Below, in pieces: positions 8,084-14,911 of a stretch of DNA of 17,742 nt (the stretch's first letter is position 1; each line of letters starts with the position of its first letter). The notes below the pieces were generated by a model, which was given only the letters and a program-made list of their open reading frames with translations, made no database searches and was not told the origin of the DNA. Source of the DNA: Cyanobacteria bacterium Co-bin13 (GTDB lineage Bacteria; Cyanobacteriota; Cyanobacteriia; Phormidesmidales; Phormidesmidaceae); assembly GCA_014534385.1 (NCBI GenBank), contig JACVRP010000024.1:1-17742 (forward strand), read 5' to 3'. The translations under genes were made by a program, and so were the position numbers.

Positions 8084-8728
8084 TTAGGACAGCTTGACTC
8101 GCCGCAGGGGATTGCTCTGCTTCTCTAGCCACAGCAGCAGCGCGTTTAGGGCAAAGGCCAGCAGCGCCACGGTGATTGAACCGGCCCAGATCTTGTCGTA
8201 GCGGTTGGTTTGAATGCCGTCAAAGAGCAGCTTGCCCAGCCCTCCAGCATTAAACTTCGCGCCAATGGTGGCAATGGCGATTGAGACAATCGTAGCAATT
8301 CGCACGCCCGCTACAAAAACAGGCAGCACCAGGGGCACCTGCACTCGCCACCACCGTTGCCAGGCGGTCATGCCCATGCCTCGGGCGGCTTCTATCACCG
8401 CTGGATTGATCGAGTTGAGGCCTACGGTCAGGTTACGCACCAGAATCACCTGGGTGTAGATCACCATTGCCACCACCACCGAGGTGGCATTGAGCCCAAA
8501 GAGCGGCACTAGAAAAATGATCAGGGCCAGACTGGGAATCGTGTAGAGAATGCCTAAGGTTCCCATGATGGGAAGGCCCAGCCAGCGAAAGCGGGAGATC
8601 AGGAGGGCGATGGGAACGGCTAGTGCGATCGCAACCAGCAGCGCCAGCCCCGTCATCTGCAGGTGCTGCAGCAGCAGAGCCCAAACCTCACTGAAGTTGT
8701 TGGTTAAATAGCCCACGTCAAACCCCAT
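8084..8728 (-). CDS. Osmoprotectant (glycine betaine/choline-type) ABC transporter permease
   Basis: The 214-residue product is a small ABC importer permease of the ProW/OpuCB kind with about five to six hydrophobic helices. The cytoplasmic coupling loop carries the EAA motif, here VIEAARGMGMTAWQRWWRVQ (about 111-130). The segments TIPSLALIIFLVPLFG and GAKFNAGGLGKLLFDGIQ are typical of the quaternary-amine family. It overlaps the ATPase gene by 11 bases, so translation is probably coupled. Many OpuC systems have two permease genes; here only one is present, which would form a homodimer, as in ProW/OpuAB. The substrate (glycine betaine, choline, proline betaine) is inferred from family only. 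Confidence 0.9.
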   Translation of the reverse strand: MGFDVGYLTNNFSEVWALLLQHLQMTGLALLVAIALAVPIALLISRFRWLGLPIMGTLGILYTIPSLALIIFLVPLFGLNATSVVVAMVIYTQVILVRNLTVGLNSINPAVIEAARGMGMTAWQRWWRVQVPLVLPVFVAGVRIATIVSIAIATIGAKFNAGGLGKLLFDGIQTNRYDKIWAGSITVALLAFALNALLLWLEKQSNPLRRVKLS

Positions 8729-9683
8729 CCCCGACTAGGGCCGACTCGCGAATGTGGTCGAGGGTCAGCAAGCCCACCGGCTGACCATCTTGGACAACCG
8801 ATAGCTCCTGGGCCCCTGTCTTGAGAATCAGCGAGAGGGCATCGCGCAGGCTATCGTCGGCAGAGAGGCTGGGCTTGTTGCCGTTTGTGTAGTCGGCAGG
8901 CAGGCCAATCATAGCCGAGGAAACCCGCAGCAGGCCCAGCTGACGCACCATATCGTCTGCTCCGAGCAGGCTGTAGACAAAGGAGTCAGCGGGCTGAGTC
9001 AGCAGTTTAAAGGGCGTATCAAACTGCACGATTTGCCCCTCCCGCATAACAATAATGCGGTCGGCCAGCCGCAGCGCTTCTTCAACGTCGTGAGAAACAA
9101 AAAGAATAGTCTTTTGCAGCTGTCGCTGCAGGCGCAAAATCTCATCCAGCAGCGCCGTGCGGGTAATGGCATCAATCGCCCCAAAGGGTTCGTCCATTAG
9201 CAGCGTAGCTGGGTCACCTGCCAGGGCCCGGGCAATGCCGACCCGCTGCTGCTGCCCGCCCGAGAGCTGAGCCGGATAGCGATGCCGGTATTCAGCAGGC
9301 GGCAGCCGCACCAGATGCAGCAGCTCATCAATTCGCATCTGAATTTGGGGCTTTGACCAGCCCAGCAGCTTTGGCACCACAGCAATATTGTCGGCCACTG
9401 TCATGTGGGGAAACAGCCCAGACTGCTGAATCACATAGCCGATTTGCTGTCGTAGCTTAGTCGCCTTGAGCTGGCGAATATTGGTGCCGCCCAGATAGAT
9501 AGCGCCCCCAGTCGGCTCATAGAGGCGGTTGACCATCTTGAGCAGAGTCGTCTTGCCGCAGCCTGAGGGCCCTAAAATCACCACCAGTTCTCCAGCGCTG
9601 ATCTGACAGGTCACTCGATCAACGGCAGGCCGAGGGGCTCTGGGAAACCGCAGTGAAACCTGATCAAACTGGATGATGGACAT
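8718..9683 (-). CDS. Osmoprotectant ABC transporter ATP-binding protein with C-terminal CBS-like domain
   Basis: The 321-residue product is an ATPase of the ProV/OpuCA family. Visible motifs are Walker A GPSGCGKTT (38-46), Q-loop VIQQSG (84-89), signature LSGGQQQR (140-147), Walker B LLMDEPFGAID (161-171) and H-loop His198. After residue ~230 there is a tail including SLSADDSLRDALSLILKTGA and LSVVQDGQPVGLLTLDHIRE (about 270-314). This matches a single CBS-like motif; in OpuA-type ATPases CBS domains sense ionic strength and switch transport on. The N-terminal CBS part looks divergent (GLPADYTNGNKPS), so sensing is inference. It is the middle gene of the operon: 42 bases after the binding protein and overlapping the permease. 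A GGAAAGG lies just upstream of the ATG. Confidence 0.93.
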   Translation of the reverse strand: MSIIQFDQVSLRFPRAPRPAVDRVTCQISAGELVVILGPSGCGKTTLLKMVNRLYEPTGGAIYLGGTNIRQLKATKLRQQIGYVIQQSGLFPHMTVADNIAVVPKLLGWSKPQIQMRIDELLHLVRLPPAEYRHRYPAQLSGGQQQRVGIARALAGDPATLLMDEPFGAIDAITRTALLDEILRLQRQLQKTILFVSHDVEEALRLADRIIVMREGQIVQFDTPFKLLTQPADSFVYSLLGADDMVRQLGLLRVSSAMIGLPADYTNGNKPSLSADDSLRDALSLILKTGAQELSVVQDGQPVGLLTLDHIRESALVGDGV

Positions 9684-9725
9684 AAGAAAACCTTTCCGGC
9701 GGATATCCGGGGTCTACCTTTAGAT

Positions 9726-10634
9726 TTATTCTGACAGTAAACCCGCGTTAACCAGAAATTCGCGGGCGACTTCTGCCGGTTCCCGCTGGTTCCCGCTAAC
9801 TTCATAGTTGAGCTGCTGCATCACCCCATCGTTAAGCAGGGGCGAAAGCTCGTTCAGGGCGTCGGCAATACCAGGGTTGGCATCGAGGGCTTCCTGGCGA
9901 ACGACCGGGGCGACCTGGTACGGCGGAAACAGGTTTCTGTCGTCTTCTAGAAGCAGTAGATTAAAGGCGCTAATCTCACCATCGGTGCCAAAGGCCACGG
10001 CGACATCGGCCTGCCCGTCTACTAACCCGCGATAGCGCAGACCTGCGTCAACCGCCTTGTACTCCTGCAGGGTGAAGTTGCCGTAGGCTTCCTGGATACC
10101 TGGCAGCCCGTCTTCGCGCACCTCAAACTCGGGCGGGCCAATTAGCACTAGCTGATCGGCCTTAGCGGCAAAGTCGGAGATGGAGCTGATGTTTAGGGCC
10201 TGGGCCTTATCCTCAGTCATCGCCAGGGCCTGGGTATTATTCATGGGAGAGGGGTCGAGCCAGACCATGTTGAACTGCTCCCGATAGGCCTCTGAAACGG
10301 TGTTGTAGACCGCTTCCTGGTCGCTGCTGACGGGCAGCTTGAGCACTGTGAGCAGGCCGGTGCCGGTGTATTCCGGATAGAGGTCGATCTCGCCGCTCTC
10401 CATAGCGGCCTGAGCCACAGGGGTACCGCCCAGATTGAGCTTACGCTCAACGGTAAAGCCAGCCTCTTCTAGCACCAGGGCATACATTTCACCGATGATC
10501 AGCTGTTCAGTGAAGTCTTTGGAGCCTACGCTGACTACCTCACCGCCGCCGTTGCCGCTACCACAGGCTGCGATCGCAACCGCTGCCCCCGCCCCCAGTA
10601 GCACTTGGGTAAACCACCGACGTGATCGTTTCAT
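9726..10634 (-). CDS. Osmoprotectant ABC transporter substrate-binding lipoprotein (OpuCC/ProX family)
   Basis: The protein captures quaternary-amine solutes outside the inner membrane and delivers them to the permease. I chose ATG 10634 (302 residues) over an in-frame ATG at 10670 because the shorter form begins with a clean signal: MKRSRRWFTQVLLGAGAAVAIAAC, with lipidation Cys24. The n-region SRRWF resembles a twin-arginine (Tat) motif, so export could be folded via Tat. A short Gly/Ser spacer follows, then VGSKDFTEQLIIGEMYA (about 36-52) and YPEYTGTG (86-93), both hallmarks of the OpuAC/ProX family. The rest matches a two-lobed binding protein up to REPAEVAREFLVNAGLL. It is the first gene of a three-gene minus-strand operon whose promoter must lie in the region shared with the divergent AvaK-like gene. 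Confidence 0.92.
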   Translation of the reverse strand: MKRSRRWFTQVLLGAGAAVAIAACGSGNGGGEVVSVGSKDFTEQLIIGEMYALVLEEAGFTVERKLNLGGTPVAQAAMESGEIDLYPEYTGTGLLTVLKLPVSSDQEAVYNTVSEAYREQFNMVWLDPSPMNNTQALAMTEDKAQALNISSISDFAAKADQLVLIGPPEFEVREDGLPGIQEAYGNFTLQEYKAVDAGLRYRGLVDGQADVAVAFGTDGEISAFNLLLLEDDRNLFPPYQVAPVVRQEALDANPGIADALNELSPLLNDGVMQQLNYEVSGNQREPAEVAREFLVNAGLLSE

Positions 10635-10776
10635 AGGGAAATGCTGCACCTGCCAATATTCACGTTGCAATGTCCATAGAGGATACCACCTAGATTTGGC
10701 CTGATCTAGTCATCTCAAGTGCATTTTCAAGAATTGCCGTCATCCTCTCTACAGGCGATGCAGGAAAAGAGCGGGC

Positions 10777-10820
10777 ATAAATTGGCTACAGTTGCCGAGC
10801 AGGCTTATCTATAAATTGGC
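10777..10820. repeat. Direct repeat ATAAATTGGC x2, 34 bases apart
   Basis: Two identical 10-base copies at 10777-10786 and 10811-10820, extended to 12 of 13 matching positions (ATAAATTGGC-W-AC). The 34-base period is close to three helical turns, which would place both on the same DNA face, as expected for tandem regulator sites. A partial reverse-strand match TGCCAAT occurs at 10651-10657. The role is inferred. Confidence 0.4.
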
Positions 10821-11023
10821 AACTTCTAGATAGAAATACCTTTTTTTCAGGGCGCTTTTTAAGAATCCTTATAGTTTGGGTTGGCCCAGTCCAAATGCAG
10901 GCCCTTATTGTGAGCGCTTCTCCTGCAGAAGAACTGCAAAGCATATTACCGAGCAAGCCAAACAGTATACAAAAACCCTGTGTTTCAAAATACTATTGCT
11001 GTTCAAGCAACTCTTCAAAATAC

Positions 11024-11088
11024 GCCTGCTGAGGCAATTACCGTCCTTCTATTGGACGATGAAACAGAGGGGTTCGATTCCCTACTCT
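11024..11088 (+). ncRNA. tRNA-like series of three hairpins in the leader of the AvaK-like gene
   Basis: Three consecutive stem-loops precede the gene: GCCT-gctg-AGGC (11024-11035), CGTCC-ttctatt-GGACG (11042-11058, five pairs with a seven-base loop like an anticodon arm), and AGAGGGG-ttcgatt-CCC-ta-CTCT (11066-11088). The last loop has the exact tRNA T-loop sequence GTTCGATTC. No acceptor stem can be paired: the 3' side CTCTCTA has no TAGAGAG upstream. It is therefore not a functional tRNA gene. A decayed tRNA, a tRNA mimic or an ordinary structured 5' leader are the options. It ends 22 bases before the Shine-Dalgarno sequence. Confidence 0.35.
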
Positions 11089-11110
11089 CTAATAGGATGA
11101 CACATTCAAA

Positions 11111-11115
11111 GGAGG
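11111..11115 (+). promoter_or_regulatory. Strong Shine-Dalgarno sequence of the AvaK-like gene
   Basis: AAAGGAGG ends at 11115, six bases before the ATG at 11122. Most other genes in the window have no such site, so this fixes the start and suggests strong translation. Confidence 0.8.
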
Positions 11116-11121
11116 CTATTC

Positions 11122-12144
11122 ATGCCTTTACATCGGCTCAAAGATTATTACCCCAACTATCGTGAAACTCTGGCTAATGGTCAGATGGAAAATATCGACT
11201 CCTACTCTATTTATACTGAGGGTGGAGATCGAGTAGGAACTGCTAAAGATCTTCTCGTAGACGAGTCCGGGCGCTTTCGGTATTTAGTTGTTGATACCGG
11301 CCCGTGGATTTTTGGCAAAAATGTTTTGATGCCCATCGGACTGGCTCAGTTTGACTACGACAAGAGCCGCATCTATGTCAATGGACTGTCCAAGTCTCAG
11401 ATTGAAAATCTTCCCGAGTATAAGGAAGATACGGTTGTAGACGAGCGCTACGAAGAGCAGGTGCGCAGCGGCTACCGACCTGTTGCTCAAGGCCGCTCCA
11501 GCCGCCAATTCTTGGGCAACAACTATGTAGCGCCCAATGACGCAGCTCAGATGAATCCGCTAGATGCCGATAACATTGGCATGCAGCCTCTTGAGAGCAG
11601 CACTCGCAACATCGAAGAAACTCGTCGAGTAACTGCTCGTCAAGATGTGGCACGTCAAGATGTGGCACGTCAAGAGGTGGGTCTCTACGATCGGGAGCCC
11701 AGCTTATACGGCTACAGCGAAGAGGACAACCACGGTCCGCTGCGCCTTTATGAAGAGCGCCTGATTGCTCACCATCACCGCAATAAAGTCGGCGAAGTCA
11801 GCGTTGGCAAGCGGGTCTTGACCGAAACGGCTGAAGTTGCTGAGACTGTCGATAAAGAGCGGGTTGTGATCGAACGGCACGCTGTAACTGGCCAAGCTGC
11901 TGTACCTGGCGACCATGCCTTTGACAACCAAGAGGTTGCTCGCATGGAAGTCTACGAAGAAGAAGTCAGCGTTGAGAAGCAGCCCTTCGTCCGGGAAGAG
12001 GTCAACGTCCGTAAGGAAACCGACCACGAAACCGTGCGGGCCCGCGAACAGGTGCGCCGTGAGGAGCTCGATATCAAAACCGAGGGCAATCCTAGAATCA
12101 ATCAAGATCCCACAACCAATCAGAACCCCAGAACCAACCTGTAG
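11122..12144 (+). CDS. PRC-barrel and DUF2382 (YsnF/AvaK-type) stress protein
   Basis: The 340-residue product has an N-terminal PRC-barrel domain (about 24-98), with YSIYTEGGDRVGTAKDLLVD and FRYLVVDTGPWIFGKNVLMP. A disordered linker (about 100-205) contains the tandem repeat RQDVA/RQDVA/RQEV. The C-terminal DUF2382/YsnF-like domain (about 208-318) starts RLYEERLIAHHHRNKVGEVS and is rich in alternating Val/Glu/Arg. The combination matches the AvaK protein of Anabaena, an akinete-enriched protein, and general-stress YsnF of Bacillus. The biochemical role of DUF2382 is unknown. There is no signal peptide or membrane helix. It has the best ribosome-binding site of the window. The next gene (12259) shares its architecture, and the osmoprotectant importer is divergent, which supports a desiccation or salt-stress context by inference. 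Confidence 0.85.
   Translation: MPLHRLKDYYPNYRETLANGQMENIDSYSIYTEGGDRVGTAKDLLVDESGRFRYLVVDTGPWIFGKNVLMPIGLAQFDYDKSRIYVNGLSKSQIENLPEYKEDTVVDERYEEQVRSGYRPVAQGRSSRQFLGNNYVAPNDAAQMNPLDADNIGMQPLESSTRNIEETRRVTARQDVARQDVARQEVGLYDREPSLYGYSEEDNHGPLRLYEERLIAHHHRNKVGEVSVGKRVLTETAEVAETVDKERVVIERHAVTGQAAVPGDHAFDNQEVARMEVYEEEVSVEKQPFVREEVNVRKETDHETVRAREQVRREELDIKTEGNPRINQDPTTNQNPRTNL
11638..11680 (+). repeat. 15-base tandem repeat inside the AvaK-like gene
   Basis: CGTCAAGATGTGGCA occurs exactly twice (11638-11652, 11653-11667), followed by a third, altered copy CGTCAAGAGGTGG (11668-11680). Each unit encodes RQDVA, so copy-number change would keep the reading frame. It lies in the linker between the two domains. 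Confidence 0.9.
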
Positions 12145-12190
12145 TTCGGTCGTGTGACTCCCTGATTGACTCGCTGATTTAATTCATCTG

Positions 12191-12222
12191 GCGAGGGACG
12201 CAGCAACTGCTACGTCCCTCGC
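12191..12222. terminator. Perfect 10-bp hairpin between the two DUF2382 genes
   Basis: GCGAGGGACG (12191-12200) pairs exactly with CGTCCCTCGC (12213-12222); the 12-base loop has a further AGCA/TGCT pairing. It lies 47 bases after the first gene's stop and 36 bases before the next start. There is no T-tract on either strand, so it is either a terminator lacking the U-run, common in cyanobacteria, or an mRNA-stabilising element that differentially sets expression of the two genes. Confidence 0.55.
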
Positions 12223-12258
12223 ATTAAACAACTCAAAATACAAATTATCTATCCTACA

Positions 12259-13053
12259 ATGTCTGAACATCAGCTAATTGGAAGTTCTGTATACGATCGT
12301 GCGGGTTATCTATTAGGCCAGGTTGTAAGAGTGCAGCCGCTGTCAGCTGGAGACTTTTCCTTAGTTGTACAGCTAGTCGGCAATGGTCGGGCTGGAACTG
12401 AAATCACTATTGGCAACAACCACTTAAAAGATATTGATACTCAAAAAAAGATTCTGCATGTTAATCTCGATCAGCAGCAGATTATTCCCAATGCAGGCAA
12501 AAGCATTCAGCTTTTAGAAGAGCGGCTTGTAGTTAACCGTACGCGCAACAAGGTCGGTGAGATCAGTGTGCGTAAGGTGATAGAAACAGAGATTGTAGAA
12601 GTGCCCATCCGCCGGGAAAAGCTGGTCATCGAGAAGATCGGCGATAGCGAACCCTTGGTAGAGGTTGGTCTGGGAGAAACCCGAATTCAGGGAGCCGGAA
12701 TTTCGCCCCTGCCTGCAGCGGCTACCGGGTCTCAAGATACGGCATCTCAGGATTTGACCACGAGCGCTGACTTAGCAACCATTCGGCAAGCTATCAATTT
12801 TCTAGAAGCCGTAGTTCAGCTTCCGGCCCATCGGTGCGAAAAAGTTCGGGTCGTTATCTTTCTCAGACGGGCGACTGGCGTTGAGGCTACAGCACACCAG
12901 TTTGAGTCTCCTGAAACCGCAATCCAGGTGCTTTCTGGCCTAGAGACTTTTCTGTTTGAGCAGTGCAGCACGGTTCGCCTGGAGCTGCTGCTAAACGATG
13001 AGGCAATGGTACAAACCTATCAAAAGTGGTTTGCAGAGTACGCTGTCAGCTAG
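12259..13053 (+). CDS. PRC-barrel-like and DUF2382 protein, paralogue of the preceding gene
   Basis: The 264-residue product begins with a beta-rich PRC-barrel-like domain (about 1-75: IGSSVYDRAGYLLGQVVRVQ). A short DUF2382-type segment follows (about 82-127: IQLLEERLVVNRTRNKVGEI, then VPIRREKLVIEKI). The LLEERLVVNRTRNKVGEISV stretch closely parallels LYEERLIAHHHRNKVGEVSV of the previous gene, so the two are related. After a Ser/Thr/Asp-rich linker (about 150-172) comes a C-terminal domain (about 173-264) I do not recognise, possibly alpha/beta. There is no signal peptide. The start ATG at 12259 has no visible Shine-Dalgarno sequence, unlike its neighbour. It lies 114 bases downstream across the hairpin at 12191-12222. 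The function is unknown; a stress role is inferred from family and context. Confidence 0.7.
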   Translation: MSEHQLIGSSVYDRAGYLLGQVVRVQPLSAGDFSLVVQLVGNGRAGTEITIGNNHLKDIDTQKKILHVNLDQQQIIPNAGKSIQLLEERLVVNRTRNKVGEISVRKVIETEIVEVPIRREKLVIEKIGDSEPLVEVGLGETRIQGAGISPLPAAATGSQDTASQDLTTSADLATIRQAINFLEAVVQLPAHRCEKVRVVIFLRRATGVEATAHQFESPETAIQVLSGLETFLFEQCSTVRLELLLNDEAMVQTYQKWFAEYAVS

Positions 13054-13100
13054 CCCTTAACCAGCCTCGACAGTGTCTTCTTAACTCTAAACATAGTCTC

Positions 13101-13193
13101 AAGCAGAGGATCGGTACTGGTTTCTAGGCGAGTAGCCCACCGATAGCAGCCCAAATAGGATTGCCGTAGCAACCCCCTTCAGCGCCTCTGCTT
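13101..13193. ncRNA. Candidate structured RNA or repeat element with a three-way-junction fold
   Basis: A perfect 9-bp outer stem, AAGCAGAGG (13101-13109) with CCTCTGCTT (13185-13193), encloses two further hairpins. The first is ATCGGT (13110-13115) with ACCGAT (13139-13144), stacked directly on the outer stem and holding an inner GGC-gagta-GCC (13127-13137). The second is GG-a-TTGC (13158-13164) with GCAACC (13169-13174) and a CGTA loop. All helices are compatible, giving a compact ~93-base element. The strand is not determinable and no known RNA family is recognised. Folding was by eye. Confidence 0.4.
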
Positions 13194-13326
13194 AATGCCT
13201 CTTCTTAAGGTGTAGCCTGTACGGTCGCCTTAACAAAAGTAGCCTCCGATTCGCGCCATTCCCACTTTGGATTTGGATAATGGAGATCTAGGGTTTGGCG
13301 CGGCTGCTCTGATGAGCTGAAAAACT

Positions 13327-14646
13327 ATGGTGAAGAGGCGAAATATCTGGGGTTGGTTCCTGGGGTTGATGACGCTGAGCTTGCTGTTGAGCTGCTACGT
13401 CAGCCGTCCCCAGCCTTTTGCTGCCCCAACCGATGCTGTCGCTGAAGAAGTCAGCTTGGCAGGCGAGGAGTTGGCTGCAGCAGAGGGGGCTGAATCAGAC
13501 TGTCCCCTCAGGGTTGAGGCCCAAGCACGATGGACTAGCGCTGTTGAGCAGGCGACTCAGGCTGCTAGATTGGCCCAAACCGCCAGGACAGCTCAGGACT
13601 GGGATGAGGTAACGCTGGCTTGGGCTGGGGCGATTAATGAGCTGCAGGCCATTCCGGCGGACAGCCCACAGCGGGTTTTTGCTCAGCGCAAGGGGCGGGA
13701 GTATGTGCAGAACCTTGCGATCGCACAGCGGCGGGCCGAGCAGAGCAGCGCCCCCCAAATCTTTCCCACCTTCGGCAGCCCCGTACTGGACGAGCAGATC
13801 GGCCTATATCTGTCCTACATTGCCACCCTTGGCACGCCCGATATCCTGATTATGGGCAGCTCCCGCGCCCTCCAGGGCGTTGACCCGCAGGCGCTGCAGC
13901 AGGGACTGGCAACTCAGGGCTACCCCGGCCTCAAAGCGTTTAACTTCAGCGTTAATGGGGCAACGGCCCAGGTAATGAGCTTTGTGCTGCGGCAGGTGCT
14001 CAAGCCCGAGCAACTGCCCCGGCTAGTGATTTGGGCCGATGGCTCCCGCGCCTTTAACAGCGGTCGCTTTGATCGCACCTTTGCCGAAATTCTCAACTCC
14101 CCTGGCTATCAGGCCGTGCGCGCCGGAACGCTGCCTGAGCTGGCTGAGAAAGCCGCTGTTAGCCCAATGCCCAATGCCGTGGCTCTGCCCATTAGCGCGA
14201 TCACAGCCCAGGGATTTTTGACGGTTGAAGACCGCTTTGATCCTGATATCTACTACCGCCAGTTTCCTCGGGTGAGCGGTCGCTATGACGGTTTCTACAG
14301 CCCGTTTCAGCTGGAGGGGGTACAGTCGCTGTCGCTGGAGGCGATCGCAACTTACTTGCGATCGCAGCAGGTGCCCCTGGTAGTGGTAAACCTGCCCCTC
14401 AGCGACGATTACCTAGATGCAGTGCGGCTGCGCTACGAGCAGCAGTTTCAGCAGTACCTGCGCCAGCGGGCCAGCCAACACGGCTTCATCTTGGTAGATT
14501 TGCTGCAGCAGTGGCGCAACCAGAATCAGCTTTTTGCTGACCCCAGCCATGTAAACCGCTTTGGCGCAGCAGAGCTGGGCAGACTGCTGGCGGCCAATGC
14601 TCAGATTCCCTGGAGCCTGCTTCGCAGCCAGCCAACTGGAAGCTAG
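13327..14646 (+). CDS. DUF1574-type SGNH-like lipoprotein
   Basis: The 439-residue product starts with a basic n-region, a hydrophobic core and LLLSC, consistent with lipidation at Cys23 and anchoring outside the cytoplasm. After a helical region rich in Ala/Gln (about 60-140), residues ~170-430 resemble the cyanobacterial DUF1574 domain. They include ILIMGSSRALQGVD (173-186) as SGNH block I, AFNFSVNGATAQVM (204-217) with an Asn in the block III position, and FADPSHVNRFGA (403-414) as the D-x-x-H block V. This suggests a GDSL/SGNH esterase or acyl/acetyl-transfer role on an extracytoplasmic polymer, but neither activity nor substrate is shown. The gene stands alone, with ~270 bases on the left and ~290 on the right. 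It has no Shine-Dalgarno sequence; a short GCTC-tgat-GAGC hairpin (13306-13317) ends nine bases before the ATG. Confidence 0.75.
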   Translation: MVKRRNIWGWFLGLMTLSLLLSCYVSRPQPFAAPTDAVAEEVSLAGEELAAAEGAESDCPLRVEAQARWTSAVEQATQAARLAQTARTAQDWDEVTLAWAGAINELQAIPADSPQRVFAQRKGREYVQNLAIAQRRAEQSSAPQIFPTFGSPVLDEQIGLYLSYIATLGTPDILIMGSSRALQGVDPQALQQGLATQGYPGLKAFNFSVNGATAQVMSFVLRQVLKPEQLPRLVIWADGSRAFNSGRFDRTFAEILNSPGYQAVRAGTLPELAEKAAVSPMPNAVALPISAITAQGFLTVEDRFDPDIYYRQFPRVSGRYDGFYSPFQLEGVQSLSLEAIATYLRSQQVPLVVVNLPLSDDYLDAVRLRYEQQFQQYLRQRASQHGFILVDLLQQWRNQNQLFADPSHVNRFGAAELGRLLAANAQIPWSLLRSQPTGS

Positions 14647-14911
14647 GAGCCAGTAGGGCACTGCCCACCCACCTTAGTTCGGGGCTGCGGTAGCTCCCCT
14701 CTGAGGACGGCCCGCTTAATAGAGGCATTCACTAAAAATCATGCCAGGTATCAGCCAGCAAACACCCTGATCGCTAAAGGCATTTAACCTGGGATACTGC
14801 TTATCCTTTACGAGTTTGAGCGAATTTGAGTGCTTTAGCTCAGTCAGTTTCGCTTACCTCGTTAGACCAATCTTCACCCAAAAGGTGTTTTGCTTTACGT
14901 CAGCCCTTCAG
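14647..14911. other. Intergenic region between the DUF1574 gene and the NAD operon
   Basis: No gene is supported here. The left part holds a small GC-rich hairpin, GGGGCT (14681-14686) with AGC-t-CCC (14692-14698), a possible terminator for the upstream gene but without a T-tract. The remainder is moderately AT-rich and leads into the palindrome before pncB. Two TTTGAG copies 11 bases apart (near 14816-14830) may be incidental. Confidence 0.5.

Larger units (their letters stand above)
10635..11121. other. Divergent intergenic region between the osmoprotectant operon and the AvaK-like gene
   Basis: I see no convincing gene here; the open frames of 61-74 codons have no family features. The region holds two pairs of 10-base direct repeats: ATAAATTGGC at 10777-10786 and 10811-10820, and TTCAAAATAC at 10984-10993 and 11014-11023. 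An AT-rich stretch with T-runs lies at 10838-10861. A run of hairpins leads up to the plus-strand gene (described separately). It should contain both divergent promoters, but no consensus -10/-35 pair stands out. Confidence 0.6.

Noticed and set aside
9700..9709. 10-base palindrome CGGATATCCG between the binding-protein and ATPase genes
   Set aside because: Short and within a 42-base intercistronic gap of one operon; a palindrome of this size is not enough evidence for an operator.
10876..11165. Two overlapping small plus-strand frames before the AvaK-like gene
   Set aside because: No ribosome-binding site, no recognisable residues, and one overlaps the well-supported gene with a strong Shine-Dalgarno sequence.
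11704..12105. A 133-codon minus-strand open frame
   Set aside because: Antisense to the DUF2382 domain; the regular Glu/Val/Arg codons opposite create a hydrophobic-looking shadow.
13309..13322. CTGATGA followed by GAAA, resembling a hammerhead ribozyme core
   Set aside because: Only three bases separate the two boxes, so stem II cannot form, and no flanking stems I and III were found.
14835..14843. TTAGCTCAG, like a tRNA D-arm start
   Set aside because: No anticodon or T arm follows and no acceptor stem can be paired.
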